Assembly (NCBI GenBank): GCA_024195265.1
Contig: JAJLRJ010000009.1
Location: 35,013,210-35,077,209, forward strand
DNA from: Dendrophyllia cribrosa
Lineage: Eukaryota; Cnidaria; Anthozoa; Scleractinia; Dendrophylliidae
DNA: 64,000 nt
Reading direction: 5' to 3'
A model generated the notes under the pieces. That model had not been told where the DNA came from. It saw only the letters and a program-made list of their open reading frames with translations, and searched no databases. This document shows, in pieces, positions 1 through 11,700 of the stretch (position 1 is the stretch's first letter; every line of letters starts with the position of its first letter). A program made the translations under genes and the position numbers.

Positions 1-100
1 GCAGGTGTCACGTCAATCCATTTGGAATTGTCATTCGCGTACGACGAGTCTGTTCTCGCCACGTTTTGGTTTTCATCTCTCTCCCCGATAGCTGGTGCAT
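1..100 (-). CDS. RADIL: RADIL-like exon 11 (cut by the window edge)
   Basis: An excellent acceptor (TTTTCCCTCAG, AG at 102-101) is followed by an open phase-1 frame, APAIGERDENQNVARTDSSY and onwards, to position 1. The frame joins exon 10 in phase. The PDZ domain expected in this family would follow to the left. Confidence 0.6.
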
Positions 101-3100
101 CTGAGGGAAAACAGCAACAACAAAGTCATTTCAATTCGGGTTCGGCTTTCGAGAGTGGTAAGTCTTCTGATTAGGTTTAGAACTATACAACTAGTTTAAG
201 GTGCTCTATTTTATAAGAGAAAACAAGCATTTTATTCGACGGCTCAGGAGTTAAATCCGATCTAATGGTGACCTAGATTTGCGCGTTTTCCGGCACTTGA
301 CACCGTTTCTGATTAGTTGCCTGTATCAATGTGTCATTTACGTGATTCATGGGTGGCCAATTGTTATTTATTGAGGTTTTATAGCAGTTGTAATGGAAAT
401 TAGCTCAAACATCGTTTTGCAGAAACAGCCACCTCTCTGCGTGAATGCAATCACTGGTACTAGAAATGGGTATCGTTAGCTTCATAAATTTGAAGGGAAA
501 ATGACTGTTGTATTAAAGGAAAAGGAAGATCAGAAAAAATCATTAACTTCAGTGCCATTTAAAAACCTTAACGACCTCTAAACGAAATGATCTATACAAG
601 TACAAGTGATTCATCTTGAAACGCTTTGTGATCATGGGACATCCCGTTCGACCGACAGTTCACATACGCTCTTGGCGACTCAGGTGCCCTCTACTCAAGT
701 TGAATACTTTAGCTATAGTCTGGCCCCGGATTGAGACAACTTCAAAAATAATTTAAACAACGAGAAGGTGGGGGTATCTACCAACCTGGGGTCCTTGGCT
801 CTTTCTTCATTAGTCCTCTCGTAGAAACCACAGTCGAGTCCCCAGAAGACGACCCCGTGGAATCACGACTCTGCAAAGGATTAGCCGGGGAGCTAGCTCT
901 GGCAGGGCGGGGCTTGGGGCCTGAACCTGCTGGACCAGTGACCAATCTGGAAAGCGGCCGCTTGGCTGCATGGCCAACAGATGTGTTTGCTGTCGGATCA
1001 GACATTTTCGGTCTCACTTCGTGTTTCTTCGGAGGCGTTTCTCTTCTCTCGACAGGGCTGGATGCTTTTGTCCCTTGAGGTAAAACGTTCTCGTTTTCTG
1101 AAAACGCAAATATTCTGAATTGATATGCTGTAATAAACAGCGTAGGGAAAAACTGTAATCGCTCATAGCGTTTAGTTGAGATGGGAAAGTATACTGGTTA
1201 GCACTCACGTGACCTTCAGTCCCGTGGGATTCAAATGACAAAGGTTGGTGCACATAACAAAAAAATGTCATTAAAATTCTTTTGTAGGTGTGCATCAACA
1301 TGGCCGCCGTGACGTGTCGTGAAAACCACCTATACTGGTTTGCAGGGTAATGATTCAAGGGCGTAATCAACACGTCCCCTATCTTAGAAGAAAAATAATT
1401 TAAGGTATCGATCGCCGGAGACTTCAAATCAAGTTCGAGTGTTTAAACAATGCTGTATATAAGAACAACAGTAAACTTCATTGTTCTGCGGCATTGGCTC
1501 TTTCCCGCATAGAATATCTTTGGTTTGAAGAATAGAGGAGGGGCTGATGGTTCATAATTATATTTCAGTATAAAAATAAAGAAAATCCATTTGCGTCATA
1601 TAAATGTTTAGGAAATTTTCGTGCTTAACTAATCAGAATAGCAGAAGACAATAGCATATAATTTTGCTTCTTTGATGAAGTTCCCCAAATACAATATCTT
1701 TTAAAAATTGTATGTTGTTCGATTGGGTCTCAAATTACTTGAAACCTTAAAAAAAATTAGACAAAATGCATCTTGAACCTTAACTTTTTAGCGGTTTTCA
1801 CTAGTTGTAACAATGAAAAAAGTTAACATTCCATCGTGCATTGCCGTTCAGCCCTTTCCTTCTTATGCGGATCATTACTTAAAAGATAATTGTAAATTGC
1901 TTGGCAATCACGTGTCTCAAGGACGGGTAGAAGTGAGACCCTGGGAACGACATGGATGTCTCCGCTGACCACATGGAAATAGCCACTTCCGTTTCAAAAC
2001 TGGGGACTTGAGAGAGTTAACGAACACGTGATCATCTTTGGTAAATTTTTTCCATTCTTGGGTGGGGTGGGTATGGCAAGTTGACGTACGTTCTAGTCAT
2101 CTAAACCATCCATAAAGGTGAAGTAATACAGGAAAGAAATTGTGCAACTTGTCGCGTAACAATATTGCGTTGTAGGCAGGTTCCAGCCCTGATGTTGCGC
2201 GTACTACTAGTTACGCGCGACTCAAATTTTCATGTTGCAGAAAGTAGAAGCGACATAATAATAATAATATTTATTGATTTGTATTGCGCAAATATCAATC
2301 CAGGGAAAGAAATTTTCATCTGCGCATAACATCGACTCAACAAAATGCTAAAATCCTAGTACATATTCCAATTAATTCTTATTCTAAACTTCTGGACGAA
2401 AAGTTGGCTTTGATCACCTTTGATCTCCATCAAAAGAGTAGCAAAGTTGCACGACACAGGCATCAAATGTGATCAAAGGTTTTATAGCACTTTTGACGTT
2501 GCTTTTGATACACCTTTGACGCGAGTCAAAAGTACTACACATTTTAAGCAAGTCATAGGCGAATCAAAGATACCTTTGTACAAGTCAAAGCAATGTTTGA
2601 CAGCGCCTTTACTTTACATTTGACATGCGTCAAAAGTGTGCTACCTTTGACTTAAATCAAAGACGGTCTTTGACACCGTGTCAAAGATTTGGCAAAAACG
2701 TCCTTTGCCACCTTGGACACATGTCAAAGGCGTGTGGTAAAGGCGATTTTTCGTGCAGTCTTTAATTTCTGCAACATGAAAATATGTTGCGGGCGTAGGT
2801 GGTTATACGCGTAACATCAGGACTGCAACCTGTACGATTTTGTTGCCCGTATTACTTTACCTTAAAATGAAATGAATTATTTTTTATGTCTGTAAGACTA
2901 TTATAATAATAAAATTCTTCTGAACGTCACCGTTTATACCTTTTCTGAGAGGAGGTGAACTGGCCATAACAGTCGCGAAAACGTACTCCTTTGGTGGCGT
3001 GCTTTTAGGGGAAGCTGGCGAGAATACCACATCAGGCACGTGATCAAGACTCTGAGATAGAGATGAGGTGCTAATCATTTCTGAGTGTCTCACTTCCGGT

Positions 3101-3877
3101 TCCGGTTGCTGAACCCTGCAAATATTCAATAGACGATATTCGTATTCTCCGTATTGAACTGGAACTAGCTTGCTAAAACTATACCATCTCGGCCATTTGA
3201 GGTCTTTCTCGTTTCCAAGGCAACTTCAAACAAGTTTCTTGATTATTCCTGTGCGTCATTATCATGCACGTTTTCAGTATTAAATGGCTTAGCTCCCTAC
3301 GACACGACACAATTCGCCCAAAGCAGCATCCCGTGACTAACTTTTGAGACCACATCCCTGATCTTGCCAAAAAAATAAGACCCGAAATATCGAAAAATGT
3401 TTTCAGTGTCTTAAAGAGATGGTTTCAAACAAAGTCCAAACAAAGCGAAGGATGACCAAAATTCACAGAAAATATCACGGATTACACCGACAAAGTCAAC
3501 ACTGAATAGGTGGTTTTCATGTTACGTCATCGCCGCCATGCTGGTGGACATAAACAATAGTTCTCTCATTAGCTCCTTTTGTTCGTCCACCAGCATTTGT
3601 TCGTTTCACTATTGTTATCTATGTCTCTAGAGATTGATTGCAAACCACCTATAAAACCTTTGACCCGAAAGATTTATTCTACGCTCTGGTGGCTTTCATG
3701 GCGCACATGGGTATGTATAATCATCCATTCAATCAGCTGACTGACCGCGACATTTTCACGGGCAAATTTCACGCCAGAGTTATCTACTCGCTTCCAATAA
3801 ACCATTTCCGAGTTACGTTACGCCTCGTTGTCAAAGCGAGGTTAGGTGCACAACCTTTCATATGAAAATGAGTTTTC

Positions 3878-3908
<31 letters not shown>

Positions 3909-5713
3909 TGAAAGATTTCGCACCTAGCCTCGCTTTGATAGAGAGGCTAAAGGCAATTGGTCTAAACAATGAAATTAAATGGGTTGCGTCATAGCTTACT
4001 CATGCGCCGAATCGTGAAACCCTCCCTTTAACCTTTTCAGTTCGACCTCCCGCCCATTTATTATCCCGCCCCCCTCCCACCACTCCCCTCCCCCACCCCC
4101 CGCCCCCCTCGCCCATCACCCGCGACGATGGAGTCTGGATTCCCTACGAGAGACGGCTGTTAAAACCTACCTTATTAACTCAAGAGATAAATGTTTTCCT
4201 CCTTTACTAACCTGTTTATTCCATTGACCCTTGTCATGTTCATTCCTGAAGTACCATGACCTAGAAAAGGTTACACTAAATTACAACAAAGATCGGAATA
4301 TTCCAGCGTCAAAAAAAAAAAAGAAGATATTCCACACAGGTTTTTAAACATAAGGTTTTTAAACTTTCTATAATTATTGTATAATTATTGTTTGTAGTAG
4401 TCCACGGCTCACTGGAAGACCATTTTTGAAATGAATGTGATCCCGTTTTTATACAAATCGGCAGACGAGAAACGAGAAAAGTGGCAAGCGACTGAGGGAA
4501 AAAGTCCAAGAGATTTATCTTATTCACTTCATATTCGCTTCTCTCGCAATAATCCATGTTGAAAGGACGAAAAGTTTTGTAATATATAAAGAATCAACCC
4601 GTTTAAATTTTGACTCGTAAAACACTTGTGGTAGTGTTTGGTTTTTAATAACCAACTTAACCCTGATAAATGTCATTTCCCTGTGCATGTTATCATGTTT
4701 TGAAGTAAAACTGTTAAAAAAGACTGTTAATTTTTGCATTTCATTACCTGGATTCATCGCCTGTTTAACGGCCTCCAGGTAATCGTAGAAAGACTGTTCC
4801 GACGGCCCATTCTCCATGTCCAGAACAAACCCTTCAGTCGGCAATTTCAACGGAGGATGCTCCGAGAAACTCAGCAGGATGTCCGCTGTGGAAAACGAAA
4901 CGACACATTCATTCAACACATTCAAACTTGGATAACTGCGCATGAACTAGTCTCGATCTTTGAAGAACGATAACGATCAATTTTCTAAAGATCTCGTAAG
5001 GTAACTTAATATTTGATAGTAAGCTCCTCTTTTCATTTGTTACTATACTTCTTAGCAATGGCAACCTGTGTGCCTATATCTTTTGAATATATTTAAGGCC
5101 CTGTTATAGAGTCCTAAAGCGATGACGTCACAAAAAAACAAATTTGTAAAATTATGGGATTCGATTAAATATTCGAAAAGGGCGTAACGAAAAATGCCCG
5201 CTTACCAAACATGTGACGTCACCCTTTAGGACTCTATTGAAACGAAGTCTAACTTTAATTGACCGCGGTTTAAGACGATCAATGAGCCTCCATATTTTAT
5301 GCAATAATTGTTTAATTGCAGGTTAAAGGGTAACTCAATTTCTATTACCTGTTCTGAGGGCAGGTTCTACTTCCTCTGGTGGGGGGAACCAGCCTCTTGG
5401 TCGAGACTTTCCTGGGCCGAGTTGGTATTCACCGAGAATCTGTTGCACCTGGGCCGGGTTGAGTGCCGGGAAATCTCGTCGGATTGTCATCCAGTCAGCC
5501 TAGAAAAACACGTTATTGATTACAAAAACGAGCTTGTCTGTTTGCGGTTGTTACTTGGAAGACGTAACAGATCAATAGATATAGCTTATCAAATGAAGAA
5601 TGATCCTCGCAGTTATGAACGCAATTTCAGCAATTGCGAAAACAAGCCTGAAAAAAATTCAGGACTTCAACGGGGTTCGAACCCGTGACCTCGCGATACC
5701 GGTGCGATGCTCT

Positions 5714-5748
<35 letters not shown>

Positions 5749-8700
5749 AGGTCAATTGTAGGTTCATATGTTCCCGTGAAATAACTCATAATTCATAACT
5801 GCGAGGATCATTCTTCATTTGATTTCATTTCCGCAGTTCATATATGATTTATTTCATATATATCATTTCACAGATATAGCTTATTTGATGATCTGACAGA
5901 TATATGTTATGAGTTGCGCAGCGGCGAGGAAAAATGCAGGCAACGAGTAAAATATCCGCGCGTATTATCTGTCAAACCATCAAATAAGGAGTTTATTATT
6001 CGACTGCTTAATTTCTAACTTTCTAACTTTGCTTTGTTCCTAATCCGTCCAATCGGTAAACCCCACTGGTGTGAATTAACTGATCAGGTTGTCAAACGTC
6101 AGTCTCCAACAACAGTCCTTGTTAGGACTGACCTTATTCAGACAACCACGCTAGATCAACCGGGGAATTATAATCGGTTTTGTGCATATTTTGGGGCACG
6201 TATATCTCTCAATTAATCATAACATTGGCAATTATGTTTCTCCTACCACACAGAGTACACAATGATCCTTTTTACTAAGAACGGATATTTCACAGGAAAT
6301 ACATTCCACAGATCAGGTAATTTTATTTGAGAACAGAAATCTGAAACGGCTTTCTATAGAGACCTAAAATGAAGGTCTTCGGAAAACTGAAGAAGTTTTA
6401 TAATGGAGACATTTTAGGGCCAAAATAACAAAAACCCCCTCCGTTTTCAAAGGTTATATTCAGTGTATGCATCACAAAGGAGCTGCAAATTTAATTCTCC
6501 CGTAGAAAATCACAGATTTTAAGCGTTAACGTGGATAAGTTACTTATTGTCTTCAAAAACACCTAGACATCTGCTATTCTAAAGTCGTTAAAACTCCTGC
6601 TAGATTAAACGTAATCGGCTTTTGTTTCCCTTGTTTTCTCGCGTGCAAACATGCTGTTTTTCTTTTCTCAAGACATCAAACGTTGATCTGGTCGTAACGT
6701 GCCACTATGCTGGCTCAATTCAACAGCGCTCTCAGTTATTTCGTCTTATGTGTCGCTAAAAGGGGTATATTTCGCTTGGAATGGTTTACCAAGTGAACAC
6801 TTTAGGTTTTTTTAGCCAATCAGGAACAGAAACAAAACTATGTGACCTGACGCGCTTGCACCATTTGCATGGATTTTCTTCGTTTTTAAATAGGTTTATA
6901 ATCGGTTTCCTTTACTCCACAAACCCGACGCAAACCTGCAAAAGTTGTACTTTGGGCGTGGCCAACAAATCCGCCGCGGTCGACAATCTGTTCAAATACT
7001 CATTAGCCTCGTCCTGAAGTTGCACTTGCGCAGCCCAGCTCTCCAACACGTCCAGATTGCCCCGAATCTGCGCTCCTTTAGCCCAGCGGTAGAACTTGCC
7101 CCCAGCTCCTCGCTCCATCAACGTGTTGAAGAGGGAAGCATTTGTGAAGAAGAACAGATAGGCGAAGAGTTGGTGGATTATGTCATCGTGAACGGAATAC
7201 GTTTTAACAACATCGTAAGTTGTTTGGAAGATGCTGATGACCGTCTCTACTTCCTGCGGTTTCTTGTCGCTGTCCTCATCGGTATCTTGGAATGGATTAG
7301 TGTCCAGGATGGCTGGGAGAGCGATGTACAGGACCTAACAAATAGACGAAAATATTCTCAAGTTTTAGTGTCATAAAGGTAGGGTATTCAAAATACCAAA
7401 CATTGATCTTGGCTACTGACACTGAGATTTCCAAAACTTCTTGTTTTCATGAACTTCCTTCATTATCGATAACAAACGTGTTTTCGACTGATCTATAGGT
7501 GGTTTTCATGTTACGTCATCGCCGCCATGCTGGTGGACATAAACAATAGTTCTCTCATTAGCTCCTTTTGTTCGTCCACCAGCAGTTGTTCGTTTCACTA
7601 TTGTTATCTATGTCTCTAGAGATTGATTGCAAACCATCTATACGACTCACGGTCCAATGCAATGAACCACTTTTATAGTGTGTTGGAAACATTAAAAAGA
7701 CAAGCTAGAAGAAAAATATAAGTTCTAAAGTGTTCTTCTAACCGTTCCCTATGCACATATATCCCGTTCCCTATGCACATATATCCCGTTCCCTATGCAC
7801 ATATATCCCGTTCCCTATGCACATATATCCCGTTCCCTATGCACATATATCCCGTTCCCTATGCACATATATCCCGTTCCCTATGCACATATATCCCGTT
7901 CCCTGTGCACATATATCCCGTTCCCTGTGCACATATATCCCGTTCCCTTGCACATATATCCCGTTCCCTGTGCACATATATCCCGTTCCCTGTGCACATA
8001 TATCCCGTTCCCTGTGCACATATATCCCGTTCCCTGTGCACATATATCCCGTTCCCTGTGCACATATATCCCGTTCCCTGTGCACATATATCCCGTTCCC
8101 TGTGCACATATATCCCGTTCCCTTGCACATATATCCCGTTCCCTGTGCACATATATCCCGTTCCCTGTGCACATATATCCCGTTCCCTGTGCACATATAT
8201 CCCGTTCCCTGTGCACATATATCCCGTTCCCTGTGCACATATATCCCGTTCCCTGTGCACATATATCCCGTTCCCTGTGCACATATATCCCGTTCCCTGT
8301 GCACATATATCCCGTTCCCTGTGCACATATATCCCGTTCCCTGTGCACATATATCCCGTTCCCTATGCACATATATCCCGTTCCCTGTGCACATATATCC
8401 CGTTCCCTATGCACATATATCCCGTTCCCTGTGCACATATATCCCGTTCCCTGTGCACATATATCCCGTTCCCTGTGCACATATATCCCGTTCCCTATGC
8501 ACATATATCCCGTTCCCTATGCACATATATCCCGTTCCCTATGCACATATATCCCGTTCCCTATGCACATATATCCCGTTCCCTGTGCACATATATCCCG
8601 TTCCCTGTGCACATATATCCCGTTCCCTATGCACATATATCCCGTTCCCTGTGCACATATATCCCACGTGGGAGCTTTGCGCAGTATTCGATTTAGATTT

Positions 8701-11700
8701 AGATTCTCATAAATACTTCAAGTTTGAACAAAGAAAATCACACGCGTGACGGTGGTTTGGAAATCCGATCTTAATTAGTAAGATTTTGGCGATTTTATTC
8801 CCTCTTTTTCTCTGTGTTTAATGATCAGTTTGAGAAGCAATAGCAAACAGCAGGAAGAGTGTTTCATCGGGTATACAATCACCTTAAAGTGGATTAAAAA
8901 ACTCGGCTGCATCTCATTTTTCAACCCACTTCTCGGTGTTTGGATATCCTGATGAAACACTCTTACTGCTGTTTGATATATGATATCCAAGTGGTTTATT
9001 TCAACAATGAGTAGCATGGTCTTTTGCCTTCTATGATGACACTGAACAGTATCTCAGTTATCAATATTAATGTTATGCATGCTTTAAAAGGGCTGTTATT
9101 ACAAATGCCCCTGCAGACGCCTAATTTTCTAAGTTCCCTGATTCACAGTTTTCAAGTATAGTCCAGTATTTTTGTATTCAACTATCTAAAATCACGGGCA
9201 AGAAAAGATGCAAGCCAGTGCAAGTTTTAGAAATGCCAACTTGCAAGTTAGTAGAGGCAAGTTGTTTGCAAGTTGCAAAAATGCCATTTCCCCACAGACT
9301 TGATTGGGTTTATGCCCATACCAAACCAAACAAAACTGAGAGCAAGTTGTGTCAGCTTGTGTATGGTGGCCAAAACAGAAAACATTTTTGTCAACTTGCA
9401 TCAAACTGGATATAAGTCATTGTTAGTAAAAGTGAAGTAATATGATATGGGCAACAAAATTGCACAACAATGTTGTGTTGCAGGTTGCAGCCCTGATGTT
9501 GCACGTATTACCACCTATGCTTACGCTGAAGTAGATGTTACTTCTACTTTCTGCAACATGAAAATTTGTTGTGCATAGATGGTAAAATGTGCAGCATCAG
9601 GGCTGCAACGGTTGCAACACGAGTGTTTCATGACAAGTTGTGCGATTTTGTTGCCTATATTACTTCACCTTATTAAGTGGGAGTACATGCTTTTGGTGGC
9701 CAAATGAAGCTGCAAGTCAATGCAAGTGTTCAACTTGCATTACCTTGCATCTCTCTTTCACAAGGGCTGAATACTCTTAACCCCTTCACTCCCAGAGTCA
9801 ATATTGTTATGGAGACATGGTAGTGTAGTTCTAACTTCTGAGTCTGTTGATGAAATCCTATTGTGTGACCATTCAAATGAAACCTCTTCAGCTGTACTTT
9901 TGCATGGTACCATTTGTTCTAACTTTTGAGTCTGTTGATGAAATCCTATGGTGTAACCATTCAAATGAAACCTCTTCAGCAGTACTTTTGCATGGTACCA
10001 TTTGTTCTAACTTTTGAGTCCGTTGATGAAATACTATGGTGTGACCATTCAAATAAAACTTCTTTGGTAGTACTTTTGCATGGTAATTACATTTGTTTTT
10101 CAATATTTTGCAAAATTAAATTTGAGATTTTTCTTGAATGTTGATGTTTGGCACTCTTGGGAGTTAATAATTAAGCAAAGGGTTACTACCTTAGTAAGAT
10201 GATACACAGTCTGCTGAAAGGTATAAATGACAACTTCTTCAAGAAACATGAGCAGTTCCTCGTCAGCATTGAGCAAAACCTCATCTCCTTGTAAGGCAAT
10301 TTCTGAAGGATCCTTGATGTACTGTGACATGTTTCCTTGAAGGTATGGTAGCATCTCCAGACAATTGGCCATCCAAAACACCACTGGTCTAAGCTGAGGT
10401 AGAAGCTCTTCCAAAGCTTTCTCTGGAACTGTTGTCCTGTTGTCACAAATTTATATTTGTTAATAAAAGACATTGTTGCACTATACACTGTATATAGTAA
10501 AGGCCCAGACACACGGTGCAACTTTTCTTGCAATGTTGCCCACAACAGTTGCAGAGGTAGAATCGAGTTCTACTTTTGCAATGTTGCACGCAACATATTG
10601 CATCTTGTGACACCTCAAAAATATCTTGCTGTGCGCAATGCTGCACTGTGTGTCTGGGCCTTAAAGGTTAACGTAAAGACATTTTCTTGAAATTAAATTA
10701 AACCTTGAATTAATCATAGGAATACTGTACTGAATACCATCATTTTTTCACTTCATACCTTTCAATTGTTTTTGACATTTCTGCTGTCTTCTCCTGAAAA
10801 AAAAAAATTTTAGTCTCAGCATCCTTTAATAAAAGCAATTTTACTGATGTTGCACTGCAGACTGAAGCATCCATTTTTTCATACTCTTGTGTCATTCTGC
10901 TCTTTTCTTATTACAACCAAGCTGAAACATATTTTTTAACTGGGCTTGAGTGTGGAAGAGATGCAGATTTCAGATAGGAAGTTTGATGGTTTAATTTCTA
11001 CTACCACAACATTCCCTACCCTGGAGTGTCAAATGGGTAACCCTTTAACTCCCAAGAGTGCCAAATTAGTCAAAATTCAAGAAAATCCCAAATTTCTTTT
11101 TATAAAATATTGAATTAAAACAAATGGTACCATGCAAAAGTGCTGCCAAAATGGTTTGATTTGAATGGTCAAACCACAGGATTTCGTCGGCAGACTAAAA
11201 AGTTAGAACTACACTACATGTCTTTACTATTGACTCTGGGAGTGAAAGAGTTAAGAGGAAACCTGAAAAAACTGTTGTGGGGCAACCCATGATGAATTAA
11301 CATCTCACCCAGGGGTAGCAGCAATCCCCCTGCTCACTGAGTGGTGTAAAAATTGGCAATTAACGATCCCTTTCTGCAAAATGGTGCATTGCGGGTGATA
11401 AGGGTACCAACACAAAATTGATAAAGGTTTGTATGGGAATTGTATATAAACAGTCGTTTGTCAGTGCTCTTATCTATTCACAAAGATGTCAGTAAAATTA
11501 TTTGAAATAAATGAATATTTTACATAGTTTAAAGTTGATGTCATCAGAATAATTTTAATGGGGTTAGGTGCCCATGTCCACACCCAAATGTGTGTACAAA
11601 CATGGAACAGGAGTCGTTGACCATGAAATATTTTACATGAAAAATAAAACTTGAACTTACTGATGCAACAGTCTGGATGGCATTAGATATTTTGATGAGA

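Noticed and set aside
857..1078. Plus-strand frame of 73 residues
   Set aside because: It is the complement of RADIL-like exon 10, which fits by phase on the minus strand.
5662..5733. A functional tRNA-Thr gene
   Set aside because: C33, a mismatched anticodon stem and position inside a foldback make a repeat-borne pseudo-tRNA more likely.
7742..8666. CRISPR-like appearance of regular short repeats
   Set aside because: There are no unique spacers between units, and the genome is eukaryotic; it is a plain tandem satellite.
7751..8749. Long open frames of 160-330 residues in all frames (HIYPVPCAHISRSLCTYIPF repeats and complements)
   Set aside because: They arise only because the 22-bp satellite unit lacks stops in any frame; there is no start context, splice context or family resemblance.
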